Shown: positions 49,034 to 59,009 of the stretch, piece after piece | Numbering within the stretch: position 1 is the first letter of the stretch | How the letters are laid out: the number at the start of each line of letters is the position of its first letter | The notes under the pieces: generated by a model | Database searches by the model: none | What the model saw: the letters and a program-made list of their open reading frames with translations, nothing else | Told to the model about the DNA's origin: nothing | From: Methanoregula sp. | GTDB taxonomy: Archaea; Halobacteriota; Methanomicrobia; Methanomicrobiales; Methanospirillaceae | Direction: 5' to 3' | Length of the DNA stretch: 64,000 nt | Assembly (NCBI GenBank): GCA_028679075.1 | Contig: JAJRCF010000017.1 | Coordinates: 1-64,000, forward strand | Position numbers and translations under genes: made by a program

Positions 49034-52000
49034 TTGCATATCACAGGACTGGAGATCGACAATTTCAAGTCTTTTTCAAAAAAGACAAAAATTCCCTTTT
49101 TAGAGGGGTTTACCGTTATATCCGGACCGAACGGCTCCGGTAAAAGCAATATCATCGATTCGATCCTTTTTGTCCTTGCCCTCTCGAGCTCCCGCAACCT
49201 GAGGGCGGAGAAGCTGACCGACCTGATCAACCTGAACTCCGGCCGGAACATCGCAGAAGTAGCCCTTGAATTTTCCGACGGCACCCGGATCCGGCGGCGC
49301 ATCAAGCGGACCGCAAACGGGTACTACAGCTACAATTACCTCAACGAACGCCTCTGCAAGCAGAGCGATATCGTCGATCATCTTGCAAAAGCCGGGATTA
49401 TCCCCCACGGGTATAACGTCGTGATGCAGGGGGATGTGACCCGCATCATGGAGATGAGCGATTTCGAGCGCCGGAAGATCATCGACGAGATCGCCGGGGT
49501 GTCGGAGTTCGATACCAAGAAACAGCAGTCGCTTGCCGAGCTCGAGATCGTGCGGGAGCGGATCGAGCGGGAAGAACTCCTCCTCATCGAACTGACCCGC
49601 CGGGCAAACGAGCTCAAGCGCGAGCGGACCCATGCCCTGGAGTACCAGAAGTGGCAGAACGAGCTCACGTTCTACCAGAACTGCCGCTCTGCCGCCCAGC
49701 TCCACGAGCGGATCAAGGAGTTCACCTCCCTCCAACGGTCTACCGAGGACCACAAGATCCAGCTCACCCGCATTGCATCGGACCATGGGATCGAGGAGAA
49801 CGAGCTCTCCTACCTGAAGGCGGACTTGAAGGACATCGACGAGCTGATCAACAAGAAGAGCGGGGCCGACTACCTCAAACTGATCGCGGAACTCGAGGAA
49901 GCCAAGAGCGGGATCAAGCTCGCCGAGCAGACCATTGTCCGCATGAAGAAGGAGAAGGAGACGAACCTCGAAGCGATCAACCGCGTGTACATGGACACGA
50001 AACGTGCCGAGGCACGCGTCGCGGAGTGCACGGACCAGATCCGGACCCTGACCATCGACCGGACGAACATCGCGATGGAGGTGGCGACCGCAAAGGCGCA
50101 GCTTGAGAAGTTCGAGACCGAGATCAAGGCGCACAGCGAGGACACGGAAGGCGCCCGCGACCGGCTCTTTGCGCTCTTAAAGGAGATCGAGGAGAAGAAA
50201 GGCCAGCGCTCGGAGATCCTCCACCAGCAGGACATGCTCATCGAGAAGAGCCGGATGCGGACCACCGAGCTCGAACGCCTCACCGGCCTCCTCCGGCAGC
50301 TGGACGAGGAATATAACGCGAAACAAACCCAGCTGACCGACAGCGACAAGAGCGTGAAGGACCTCCAGGCCGAGAAGAAGGAACTGGACCGGAACCTCTC
50401 GGAACTGGAGAGCACGCTCTTTGCCCAGCGCTCGTCCCTCGAACGTCTCCGCACCGAGATCCGCGACCGGGAGCAGGACGCGATCCGGCTCGAGGCGGCC
50501 CAGCAGGCCCGGGGCGAGTCCGGGGGGAGGGCGCTTGAGGCCATCAAGGCGATGGAAGGCGTACACGGTACCATCTCCGACCTCGGGAAGGCCCCGGCCG
50601 AGTATTCAATTGCCCTGAACATCGCGGCGGGCAACAAGCTCCAGTTCGTGGTCTGCGACAACGACCAGATTGCCTCGGACGCGATCCGGTACCTCAAGGA
50701 GGAGCGGCTCGGACGGGCCACGTTCCTCCCCCTGAACAAGCTCAAACCCCCACAGCTCCCGCCGCTCAAGGAACCCGGCGTCATCGATTATGCGGTGAAC
50801 CTGCTGGAGTACGATCCCAGGTACGACCGTGCCTTCTCCGTCATCCTCGGAGGGACGGTCGTGGTCGACACGCTCGAACGGGCCCGGAAGATGATCGGGA
50901 AGTTCCGGATGGTCACGCTCGACGGCGAACTGATCGAGAAGAGCGGTGCGATGACCGGCGGCTCGATGAAGAAACAGGGCGGCCCCCGCGGGTTTGGCGC
51001 CGCAGTGGACGACGAGATCATGCGCATCCGCTCGCACCTGGGTGAACTCCAGGGAGAGGCAGCCACGCTCGAAGCGGGCGTAAAGCGGCTCACGGAAGAG
51101 GTGGACGCAAAGCGGGCGACACGGAACGAGATCGACCAGAAAGTGGCCCGGTTCGGGATGTTCACCGAAGAGTTCTCCCGTCGGTTCGAAGCGATCACGG
51201 TCGAGAAGCAGACCATCGAGGCCGCGGTGGCACGCCAGCAGGACGAGACGAAGAACTGCGGCGCGGAACTCACCGCCCTTGAGACCGAACTGGACAAGAC
51301 CACCGAAGTTGTCAACGGGCTGAACAGCCAGATCGAGGAGATCAAGAAACGCCTCGACGATACGAATATCCCGGCGCTCACGGAACAGATCGAGAAGAAA
51401 CGCCGGGAGATAGAGGAGTCAGAGCGCCGTCTCAGGAACAAGGACGGGGACATCAACGATGCCCAGCGGGAGCGCCAGCACTTCAATGCCCGGCTCGAAG
51501 AACTGGCCGGGGAACGGAACCGGCAGGACGACCGCAACCTCCAGATCGATGCGGATATCGGTTCATCCCATGAACAGATCGCGGTCCACAAGACGCAGAT
51601 CGCCGCTCTCGAGGAACGGCAGAAAGAGTTCTCCGGGGTGCTGGATGAGCTGCGGACGAAACGGGGCGAAGTGTCCCAGCACATCCAGGACTCCGAACTG
51701 AAACTGATGAAGTTCGATGCCGAGCGCGAGCGGATCACGGTCCAGCTGGGGGCGATCGAGGAACGTGCCAGGACCCTCGGGATCGAGATCGAGATGCTCA
51801 GACAGCAGGTCGGTGAGATGGACACCGAACTGACGCTCTCGGAGATCGAGGGGAAGATCGCCGAGGCGGACGGGGCGCTCCGGAAGATCGGGGCCGTGAA
51901 CATGCTCGCGATCGAGGAGTACGACAAGGTCCAGCGGCAGGTGACGGAGCGGACGGAGCGGAAGGAGACGCTCTCGACCGAGCGTGAAACCTTGATCGAG

Positions 52001-52480
52001 CGTATCGAGCAGTTCGAGCAGATGAAGTACGAGGCCTTCACCACGGCGTTCAAGGCGATCGATGCCAATTTCCGGGAGATCTTTGCCCGGCTCACGAGCG
52101 GGAGCGGCCATCTTGTGCTGGAGAACGAGGAGGATCCGTTCACCGGCGGGATGACGTTCGCCGTACAGCCCCGCGACAAGAAAGTGCACCTGCTCAATTC
52201 GCTGTCAGGCGGCGAGAAGTCGCTCACCACCCTTGCGTTCATCTTCTCGATCCAGCACTACATCCCGGCACCGTTCTACGCCTTCGACGAAGTGGACATG
52301 TCCCTCGACGGCGCGAACGTGGAGCGGATCGCCTCCATGGTCACCGAACTGGCACCCAGTTCCCAGTTCGTCATCGTCTCCCTCAGGAAGCCGATGATCG
52401 AGGCTGCCCAGCGGATCATGGGCGTCACGCTGCGGTCGGATAAGAGCACCCTTGTTACCGGGGTAAAGGCGAATGGCTGA
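49034..52480 (+). CDS. smc: Chromosome segregation protein SMC
   Basis: 1148 residues. ATPase head halves at both ends: Walker A GPNGSGKSNIIDSI near residue 34, and signature LSGGEKSLTTLAFIF with Walker B YAFDEVDMSLDGANV near the C-terminus. Between them are two long coiled coils and a hinge around 510-670 (GRALEAIKAMEGVHGTISDL, GAMTGGSMKKQGG). It compacts and segregates chromosomes with ScpA. The start is TTG 49034, supported by AAGGAG at 49019-49024 and the invariant N-terminus. It overlaps scpA by 8 nt. Confidence 0.97.
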   Translation: MHITGLEIDNFKSFSKKTKIPFLEGFTVISGPNGSGKSNIIDSILFVLALSSSRNLRAEKLTDLINLNSGRNIAEVALEFSDGTRIRRRIKRTANGYYSYNYLNERLCKQSDIVDHLAKAGIIPHGYNVVMQGDVTRIMEMSDFERRKIIDEIAGVSEFDTKKQQSLAELEIVRERIEREELLLIELTRRANELKRERTHALEYQKWQNELTFYQNCRSAAQLHERIKEFTSLQRSTEDHKIQLTRIASDHGIEENELSYLKADLKDIDELINKKSGADYLKLIAELEEAKSGIKLAEQTIVRMKKEKETNLEAINRVYMDTKRAEARVAECTDQIRTLTIDRTNIAMEVATAKAQLEKFETEIKAHSEDTEGARDRLFALLKEIEEKKGQRSEILHQQDMLIEKSRMRTTELERLTGLLRQLDEEYNAKQTQLTDSDKSVKDLQAEKKELDRNLSELESTLFAQRSSLERLRTEIRDREQDAIRLEAAQQARGESGGRALEAIKAMEGVHGTISDLGKAPAEYSIALNIAAGNKLQFVVCDNDQIASDAIRYLKEERLGRATFLPLNKLKPPQLPPLKEPGVIDYAVNLLEYDPRYDRAFSVILGGTVVVDTLERARKMIGKFRMVTLDGELIEKSGAMTGGSMKKQGGPRGFGAAVDDEIMRIRSHLGELQGEAATLEAGVKRLTEEVDAKRATRNEIDQKVARFGMFTEEFSRRFEAITVEKQTIEAAVARQQDETKNCGAELTALETELDKTTEVVNGLNSQIEEIKKRLDDTNIPALTEQIEKKRREIEESERRLRNKDGDINDAQRERQHFNARLEELAGERNRQDDRNLQIDADIGSSHEQIAVHKTQIAALEERQKEFSGVLDELRTKRGEVSQHIQDSELKLMKFDAERERITVQLGAIEERARTLGIEIEMLRQQVGEMDTELTLSEIEGKIAEADGALRKIGAVNMLAIEEYDKVQRQVTERTERKETLSTERETLIERIEQFEQMKYEAFTTAFKAIDANFREIFARLTSGSGHLVLENEEDPFTGGMTFAVQPRDKKVHLLNSLSGGEKSLTTLAFIFSIQHYIPAPFYAFDEVDMSLDGANVERIASMVTELAPSSQFVIVSLRKPMIEAAQRIMGVTLRSDKSTLVTGVKANG

Positions 52481-53378
52481 AGAGCCTGACGGGAGGAAGC
52501 CGGAGGATCCGGCCCCTCTTCCCCCGGAAACAACGCAGCCCGTACATCCCGGGACGGACGACCCGCAGGCATCCCCGCCCGGTGATACCGGAGGACAGCA
52601 ACCTGTCACCCCGGGGGTTGTCGAGGACCCGGTGGAGATCCTTGTCGGCCTTGCGGAACGCGGGGAGATCGACCCGTGGAATATCAATATCATCGAGGTC
52701 ACAGACCGGTTCCTCTCCGAACTGGAGAGGCGGCGTGAACTCAACCTCCAGCTCTCGGGGAGGACACTCTTCTATGCCGCAACCCTCATCCGGATGAAGT
52801 CCGAGCTGCTCGTTGTCGTGGAGACCCCTGATGATGAAGGTGATAGCGACGATGACCTGTTCGGGGACGGGTTCGGGGGTGAGATGGGCGACGAGATCGA
52901 TTACGGCAGCCGGCTCGGCCCCATCGAGCGGCTGGAGAACGAGATCCAGCGTCGGCTCGACCGGAAGAGCATGCGCAAGAGCCCGATCACCCTCTTCGAG
53001 CTGATCACCGAGCTCAAGAACATCGAGAAGGAGGAGCGCCGGCGCCGCAGGATGGCAAACGGGTCTGCCGACATCTCCGACGATTCCCTGATCGATGCGG
53101 ACGACGTGGTCAGCATCGCCCACGAGGAAGGGTTCCAGGAGTCCTCGATGACCCGGCTCGCGGAGTACCTCGGAGGGCTGGAGATCGACGAGGAGATGAC
53201 GCTTGCCGAGTTATGCAGGCGGATGGAGTGGGGGATCCCGGAAGTGTTTATCCCGCTCCTCTTCCTTGCCCTTGACGGGCGGTGTTCCCTCCGGCAGGAG
53301 GAGTTTTATGGGGATATCTTTGTGCAGATCTGCCGGGCGGAGGAAGGAGAATCCCCGCCAGGTTCCACTGCTGAATAA
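52473..53378 (+). CDS. scpA: Segregation and condensation protein A (kleisin)
   Basis: 301 residues. After a disordered Pro-rich start (about 1-48) comes VEILVGLAERGEIDPWNINIIEVTDRFL, the SMC-neck-binding helix of ScpA, then LFYAATLIRMKSELL, an acidic middle, and a C-terminal winged helix (GGLEIDEEMTLAELCRRME, FIPLLFLALDGRCSLRQEEFYGDIFV). It bridges SMC heads. The gene overlaps smc. No scpB follows in the window; many archaea lack it. Confidence 0.93.
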   Translation: MAEEPDGRKPEDPAPLPPETTQPVHPGTDDPQASPPGDTGGQQPVTPGVVEDPVEILVGLAERGEIDPWNINIIEVTDRFLSELERRRELNLQLSGRTLFYAATLIRMKSELLVVVETPDDEGDSDDDLFGDGFGGEMGDEIDYGSRLGPIERLENEIQRRLDRKSMRKSPITLFELITELKNIEKEERRRRRMANGSADISDDSLIDADDVVSIAHEEGFQESSMTRLAEYLGGLEIDEEMTLAELCRRMEWGIPEVFIPLLFLALDGRCSLRQEEFYGDIFVQICRAEEGESPPGSTAE

Positions 53379-53486
53379 CATTCCGCGGACACGGGTGGAA
53401 ATGACAACCGGTATCCGTTCCCCGTGCGGGATGACCGGCTGGCATTTCCCGGTCCCGTTCATTCCGGTGGTTCGTTTTAAAAAAGA

Positions 53487-54968
53487 TTACCTCCGGCTGT
53501 ACTTCCTGAACATGTAATAGACCGCCCCGGCGATCAACGCCAGCAGCATGATCCCGAAAACGGCAACGAGCGACTGCTCCTTTACCTGTATGCGGAAATC
53601 ATCTTTCACCTCGGTCTGGTCGGATGTCACTTTCACCGTGATCTTGTACTCGCTGGCAACGATGTTACCCGGAGGGACGATCCGCACGCTGACATCGGCA
53701 GATTCGCCCGGTGGGATGCCGGCAATCGTCCCGGGCGTGATCTCGGCATTCCAGCCATCCGGCGCAACGATAGTGGTCTTCATGTTTGTCAGGCTCCCCG
53801 CATTGCCGGCATTGGTCAGCCGGATGTCGAACGTGAGCGTATCCCCCTTGTTCACGGAGTACTGGTACTTTTCGGCATAGACTTTCAGTTCATAATTCCC
53901 CTTGATCTTGGCCGTCAGGTTCTCGGTATAGGACGTGGCCGAGGAATCGATGATGAGCGGGATAAAGTAATCGCCCACCGCGACATCATAGGGAGGGATT
54001 GCCTCGACAACGAGCGCCTTCTCCTCGCCGCTCTTGATGAACAGCTCGGAGATGTCCGTCCCCGCCACCGCCTTCTGCTCGAAACGGACATACCACCCGG
54101 CAGGGATCTGCTCCGTTGTGAGCCGGAAGGTGTCGTCGTTCTTCCCGATGTTCCGGATCGTTACATCGTAGCGGGGCTTCTTGTCGGCCGTTGTCGTCAG
54201 CACGGGGGAATTCACCGTGACTTCCGCGGCAAACAGGGCCTTCTCCAGCATCACGGTCCCCGCATCGGTCGTGATCCCGCCCTTGATCCGGATGTCCTTC
54301 TTCTCCACTTCCTTGTACCCGTCCCTCCCGATGGTCAGGGTATAGCGACCCGGCTCGACATCGGCCGCCACTTTCCCGTCTGCCGAGCTTATCACTTCAT
54401 CGACGGTTGCATGGTCGGAGTCGCGGACAAACGTGACCTTTGCCCCCTTGATCTTCTCCCCGTCCTTATCGACAACACTGAGCTTGAATGTCCCTTTCTC
54501 GCCCTTGTGCGTCTCCGAGATGGTCACATACGCCCAGTACCATCCGTCCCCGATATGGACCCGGACAGCATACTCCCCCTCGGGGGTGTCCGAGCTGGTC
54601 TCCACCTCGAGCAGTATGGTCTTGGAACCATTGGGCGGCAGGGAGAGCTTGTTGATCTCGGTCTCGCCATCCTTGAAACGGACCTCCCAGTCGTACTTCT
54701 CCGTGTCAAAGGACTCGTACCAGAGCTTCTTGTTGTTCTCCTGGCCGTTGTTAACAACGTTCAGGCTGAAGACTGCCGTTTCGCCGGCTTCGATGATCTG
54801 GCCGGGCAGGTCGCACGTGATGGAGACGTACGTGTCCCTGGATGACGTAAGGTCGGCCGAGACCGGCTGGGGCAGGATGAGGAGAATTACCGCAGCGATG
54901 AGGAGGCCGGCAAGGAGGAGGGGGTCGCACCCACCCCGTCTCCTGAGGTCTGTTTTTTCCGGAATCAT
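53487..54968 (-). CDS. Membrane-anchored NEW3/CARDB-type surface protein (COG1470-like)
   Basis: 493 residues. A signal/anchor segment (about 17-38) precedes several beta-sandwich repeats: VFSLNVVNNGQ (NEW3-like), a carboxypeptidase-like KIKGAKVTFVRDSDH...GKVAADVEPGRYTLTIGRDGY segment (about 172-215), YDVTIRNIGKNDDTFRL and FDIRLTNAGNAGSL. A C-terminal span (about 465-487) and basic tail end it. The start overlaps the stop of the ABC-2 permease gene by 4 nt, so it is probably the extracytoplasmic part of that transporter system. Confidence 0.8.
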   Translation of the reverse strand: MIPEKTDLRRRGGCDPLLLAGLLIAAVILLILPQPVSADLTSSRDTYVSITCDLPGQIIEAGETAVFSLNVVNNGQENNKKLWYESFDTEKYDWEVRFKDGETEINKLSLPPNGSKTILLEVETSSDTPEGEYAVRVHIGDGWYWAYVTISETHKGEKGTFKLSVVDKDGEKIKGAKVTFVRDSDHATVDEVISSADGKVAADVEPGRYTLTIGRDGYKEVEKKDIRIKGGITTDAGTVMLEKALFAAEVTVNSPVLTTTADKKPRYDVTIRNIGKNDDTFRLTTEQIPAGWYVRFEQKAVAGTDISELFIKSGEEKALVVEAIPPYDVAVGDYFIPLIIDSSATSYTENLTAKIKGNYELKVYAEKYQYSVNKGDTLTFDIRLTNAGNAGSLTNMKTTIVAPDGWNAEITPGTIAGIPPGESADVSVRIVPPGNIVASEYKITVKVTSDQTEVKDDFRIQVKEQSLVAVFGIMLLALIAGAVYYMFRKYSRR

Positions 54969-56068
54969 CGCACATCAAGCCGCATGAACCGCAGGTACGC
55001 GAGGCCGAAGAAGACCACCGGGAAGAGGAGGAGGGCGATCATGGATGCGATGATCGGGTAGAGGAGGTCTTCGAGCCCGACATCCCCGGATGTTCCCACG
55101 CTGAACGCGGCGGTGGTAGTGGTGCTCCCCCTGCTTCCGATCACCGTCGCCGTGCTGCTATACTGCTGGGTAACCGCGGAGGCGATCGCGTCGTAGTTCA
55201 TCGTTGGTGAAAAGAGTGCCAGGGTACTGTACACCATCTGCCGCTTCTCCGAATAAGCCTGCATCTTCTCGCCGAACTCGTCCCATGCCCCGTTGTTCCC
55301 CTTGTCGGCAAACGTGACCGTTATTCCCGCACCTTCAGTTGCATTGGCCGGATGTTGCATCTGGTCGATGAGCTCACGCGGAAGTTCCGGCGGGTTGCCG
55401 ATAACGAGTTCGGTTACGGTTGTGCTGGCCAGCGTAGGAATGAGTGCCGAGAGCGCGATGAAGATGATCATTGTGTAGATCAGGGCCGATCCGCTCTCGT
55501 CCATGACGGTAGACATGAAGAGAGCGATGGCGAAGTACGCGAAGATGAGAAGGAACGAGGCGAGGCCGAAGATCCCGATCAGGATCAGTTCGTTCCCATC
55601 CGGCACGATGCCGTAGATGAGCAGGGTTGCAAGCGCGATGAAGAGCACGACAAAGAGCGCCCCCGCAAGGGCTGCGATCCCGCCGAGCGCCTTGCCATTG
55701 ATCACCTCGTCGCGGTACACCGGGTGAGAGAGGAGGATCTTTAAGGATTTGCTCTCCTTCTCTTTCGAGACAAGGTCGAACCCCATCGCGATCCCGAGGA
55801 TGCCCCCTACGAAGACGAGGTAGGTTGCAACCGATGAGAAGACCGAGAGGATGGAGGGTTTCTCTGCCATGTAACTGGAAAGCGGCGAGTCGATGGTGGA
55901 CTGGTGCTTGTTGTAATCCTCAAGGTTCTTGTTGTACTCCGAGATGCCCCCGATCATGCCGACGATGGCAACGATGAGCAGGATACCGAAGATGAGGAGG
56001 AACTTCCTGCTGTGGAGGTGGTCGAAGAACTCTTTTGCTGCAATGGTGGTAAGCCCGTTTCGTGCCAT
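54965..56068 (-). CDS. ABC-2-type transporter permease
   Basis: 367 residues. One N-terminal span (FLLIFGILLIVAIVGMIGGI), an extracytoplasmic part, then DLVSKEKESKSLKILLSHPVYRDEVINGKALGG, the conserved cytoplasmic loop of NosY-type permeases, and at least five more spans. A second extracytoplasmic segment (about 240-325) carries no known domain. ATG 56068 lies just after the ATPase stop. It works with the ATPase upstream. Confidence 0.88.
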   Translation of the reverse strand: MARNGLTTIAAKEFFDHLHSRKFLLIFGILLIVAIVGMIGGISEYNKNLEDYNKHQSTIDSPLSSYMAEKPSILSVFSSVATYLVFVGGILGIAMGFDLVSKEKESKSLKILLSHPVYRDEVINGKALGGIAALAGALFVVLFIALATLLIYGIVPDGNELILIGIFGLASFLLIFAYFAIALFMSTVMDESGSALIYTMIIFIALSALIPTLASTTVTELVIGNPPELPRELIDQMQHPANATEGAGITVTFADKGNNGAWDEFGEKMQAYSEKRQMVYSTLALFSPTMNYDAIASAVTQQYSSTATVIGSRGSTTTTAAFSVGTSGDVGLEDLLYPIIASMIALLLFPVVFFGLAYLRFMRLDVR

Positions 56069-56073
56069 GTTCT

Positions 56074-56991
56074 TCACCCCGCCACCTGGTAATACGAGAG
56101 GAAGGTCTCCTCCAGGGTCAGCCCCTCGCGGGAGAGACTTCGTATCCTGATGCCTGCCAGTGTCAGGCTGTCCGAGACAGCATCGCGGATGTCTGAGCGG
56201 GCGACAATAACGGCCCCGCACCGGTCATGTTCGTAGTTGATGCTGACAAGGTCCGGGTGGACGAGGTCTGGCATCGGGTCGCGGGTCTCGACAAGGATGG
56301 TCACGCGGGCATCAGCCTTCTCCGGGAGCTCGCGGGCGAGGTCTCTCCACGATCCCTGTGCAATGAGCCGGCCTTTCGAGAGGATCCCCACGGTTGTGCT
56401 GACCCGGCTCACCTCTTCGAGAATATGGGAGGAGACGACAACGGTCTTCCCCTTTCGTGCAACCTCCGTGATGATCCGGCGGTAATCGGCAACTCCCTGC
56501 GGGTCGAGGTTTGCCGTAGGTTCATCAAGGATGATCACCGCAGGGTCGTTTAAGAGTGCTTTTGCCAGGCCGAGCCGCTGGCGCATTCCCTTGGAATAAC
56601 CGCCCACGTCCTTGGTCACGCCGTCGAGGCCGACAAGGGAGAGCAGCTCCGCGGACCGCTCTCTGCAGGCAGGGGTATCCATACCGTACAGCCTGCCGAA
56701 GTAGGTGAGGTTCTCTTCCGCGCTGAGCGATGCATAGAAGCCGACGTCCTCGGGCATATACCCGATCTGCTGCTTGACCCTTATCGGGTCGCGGGCAACG
56801 TCGAGGCCGCCGATCAGGCAGCGGCCGGACGTTGGTTCGATGAGCCCGGTGAGCATCAGGATGGTCGTGCTCTTCCCGGCACCATTGGGGCCGAGGAGGC
56901 CGAAAATCTCCCCGTCCGGAATCTCTGTGGTCAGGTCATTGACCGCACGGACGCCGTTGTACTCTTTTGTGAGATGTTCGAGTTGTATCAT
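56074..56991 (-). CDS. ABC transporter ATP-binding protein (ABC-2 type)
   Basis: 305 residues. Walker A GPNGAGKSTTILML (about 35-48), Q-loop MPEDVGFYASLSAEENL, signature YSKGMRQRLGLAKALL, Walker B VIILDEPTANLDP and H-loop SSHILEEV, then a C-terminal regulatory extension of about 80 residues usual for the NatA/CcmA-like group. First gene of the three-gene minus-strand operon with permease and Ig-like surface protein. Substrate unknown. Confidence 0.93.
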   Translation of the reverse strand: MIQLEHLTKEYNGVRAVNDLTTEIPDGEIFGLLGPNGAGKSTTILMLTGLIEPTSGRCLIGGLDVARDPIRVKQQIGYMPEDVGFYASLSAEENLTYFGRLYGMDTPACRERSAELLSLVGLDGVTKDVGGYSKGMRQRLGLAKALLNDPAVIILDEPTANLDPQGVADYRRIITEVARKGKTVVVSSHILEEVSRVSTTVGILSKGRLIAQGSWRDLARELPEKADARVTILVETRDPMPDLVHPDLVSINYEHDRCGAVIVARSDIRDAVSDSLTLAGIRIRSLSREGLTLEETFLSYYQVAG

Positions 56992-57249
56992 GGTCTGCTC
57001 CGGGCCGGGATTTGTCCCGGCCGAAAGGATACCCGTGAAGTCGATGCCTGCTTAAAAAGGAGTTGTCGCACAGGTCTCTACACATCCGGCTACCCGAAAA
57101 CAGGTGTGCCGGAATCTTCAAATACAGGATGACGGCCGCGCCCGGGACCACGCATGGTTTCCCCTGCCATGCCGCACTTCCCGCAGAAAAATAACCTGTA
57201 GACAGTTGTGCCAGATATCTTATTTATCCCCGGAACCGGATATCTAACC

Positions 57250-57945
57250 ATGAATTTCCGGCTCATGGCGGGGACCTGTGTCCTCCTTGTTGTCCTGCTC
57301 GTCTTCCCTGCGGCAGCCCTGCCGGATATCGAAAATCTCTCCCCTGCAACCCGGACCGGTAAAGTCTGGGTTACCATGAACGACATCAATGGCACGGGGA
57401 CGCCGGAGTCGATGTATGTTTCTTATACCATGGGAACTGTCGCCGGGGTCGTTCCCTCATCGGTCCAGGAAGACGCAGAGACCGGTGTGGTAACCATCAC
57501 CATGCATGAAAGCGACGGTGCCCGGGGCTATACGTTCCTTACAAAGGAAATCCCACAGGAAAATGACTGGGATTCGGTTTATAAGGTCAGGACTATTGCC
57601 GTTGCAAAGGTGGAAGGGAGGGACGATTACCTGTTTGTCAATGGCATGGACTTTGGCGCTGCCCCGGCCATGGCCAATTATTATGCTGATGCGGTGCCTG
57701 AGGGGAAACAGCACGAGTGGATTGACCTTAACTGGAAAGATCCGGCAAAGGACCTCAACCTCACGGTCTATGCCCCGGACGAGACCTTCGGCCCGTACTC
57801 GGATGCAGCGGATGGCAGGAAGGATGGCCGGATCTTCCTTGACTTTGGCAGCCTGCTGAACGTGACCGCCGGCAACTGGTTCTTCAAAGTACAGAACAAC
57901 AACCAGGAATATACCCCGTATACCCTGAACACCTACTCCGCGTGA
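57250..57945 (+). CDS. Secreted protein of unknown function
   Basis: 231 residues. Signal peptide FRLMAGTCVLLVVLLVFPAAA, then a beta-rich domain with no recognised motif (VWVTMNDINGTGTPESMYVSY, MHESDGARGYTFLTKEIP, ANYYADAVPEGKQHEW). No C-terminal anchor. A TATA-like CTTATTTATCC (57218-57228) lies about 25 bp before ATG 57250, so the mRNA may be nearly leaderless. It overlaps the next gene, a membrane regulator, which may sense or control it. Confidence 0.65.
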   Translation: MNFRLMAGTCVLLVVLLVFPAAALPDIENLSPATRTGKVWVTMNDINGTGTPESMYVSYTMGTVAGVVPSSVQEDAETGVVTITMHESDGARGYTFLTKEIPQENDWDSVYKVRTIAVAKVEGRDDYLFVNGMDFGAAPAMANYYADAVPEGKQHEWIDLNWKDPAKDLNLTVYAPDETFGPYSDAADGRKDGRIFLDFGSLLNVTAGNWFFKVQNNNQEYTPYTLNTYSA

Positions 57946-58730
57946 GCATATCCATGAGACCGATCCCCGCACTCCTCATCCTGGCAGCAGTCATCCTGTG
58001 CATAGTGGCAGTGCCCGGGGTCTCGGCACAGGAATACATAGTGCGGTCCGGCTATGACAACCCGGTGCCTGAGGACACTGCTGCACGGACCCCCGTCCCC
58101 GTCGGTTTCTGGGCACTGCCCTTCTGGGTGATGCTGGCCCAGGTCCTGCTCTTCCCTCCCGAGATCTTCCTTGCGGCAAAGCTCTGGGCCGCCATGGGGA
58201 TCCGCCGGGTCTCCGGGAGCAATGTGCTCGACCAGGGAGTCCGTGCCCGGATTTACGGGTATATCTGTCAAAACCCGGGTATCCACCTCAGGGGCCTTTC
58301 AGCTGAGATGGGGATGAAGATGGGTACCCTGCGTTACCACCTTAACGTCCTGCACCACACGCACAAGATCGCCGTTGCCGGTGATGCGACATCAGTCAGG
58401 TTTTTCGAGAACAGCGGCACCTACAGTGCCGATGAGCAGCTCATCCACAAGCACCTGCGGAATGAGACAACCCGGAAGATCTTAAGTGTCCTGATCGAGC
58501 GGCCGCTGGCGACCCGGCAGAACCTTGCGGAGGCAGCCGGCATCACCGGCCCCTCTGTCTCGTGGCACATGAAACGCCTTGAAGAGGACCGCATTGTCAT
58601 TTCCCGGCGGGAGGGAAGGATCTCCGTGTACGAAATTCCCGCCCCGGTAGCCGGGTATCTTGCACGGCAGGTCCGGACCCCGGTGGCCGTGCCGGTCACG
58701 GAATGTCCGGGTGCAACCGGGCACGCGTGA
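57942..58730 (+). CDS. Membrane-bound regulator with two winged-helix domains
   Basis: 262 residues. The start is GTG 57942 (overlaps previous stop) or ATG 57954. A signal-like first span, a short extracytoplasmic loop and a second span (VGFWALPFWVMLAQVLLF) precede two tandem winged helices: GVRARIYGYICQNPGIHLRGLSAEMGMKMGTLRYHL and ETTRKILSVLIERPLATRQNLAEAAGITGPSVSWHMKRL. It is a transcription factor tethered to the membrane, a form frequent in Methanomicrobia. Coupling to the secreted-protein gene suggests a local signal. Confidence 0.82.
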   Translation: MSISMRPIPALLILAAVILCIVAVPGVSAQEYIVRSGYDNPVPEDTAARTPVPVGFWALPFWVMLAQVLLFPPEIFLAAKLWAAMGIRRVSGSNVLDQGVRARIYGYICQNPGIHLRGLSAEMGMKMGTLRYHLNVLHHTHKIAVAGDATSVRFFENSGTYSADEQLIHKHLRNETTRKILSVLIERPLATRQNLAEAAGITGPSVSWHMKRLEEDRIVISRREGRISVYEIPAPVAGYLARQVRTPVAVPVTECPGATGHA

Positions 58731-58786
58731 TACAATATCTCCCGGACAGGAACGGTGCATGGAGTAGATGCAGTAATCCTCCTGTC

Positions 58787-58885
58787 TTTTGTATCAGAGC
58801 GGCGAACCATTGAACGGATACGCGATAGATGTCAGCTATTATATCGGAGAGCCCGCGGCCTCTACCCCGGGGGACCCTGGCCGGG
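58787..58885 (+). pseudogene. Remnant of a DUF4013-type gene 5' end
   Basis: By eye about two thirds of the bases of 58787-58885 match 60149-60246, the region around the start of the DUF4013-like gene. Encoded segment YAIDVSYYIGEPAAS parallels HAMDISHFLGESASF. The start codon position reads ATA here instead of ATG and the similarity ends after about 100 bp, so this is a truncated duplicate without a working start. Confidence 0.5.
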
Positions 58886-59009
58886 CTGCTCTGCAATTTC
58901 CTGATCCCGGGATAGGTCGTGCATCCAGCGGGTTCTTCAGTACGGGCGACCGGCGGACCCTGAATCAAATCCTGTTCTTTTTTATACAATCGTCGGATAT
59001 TCAGGTAAT

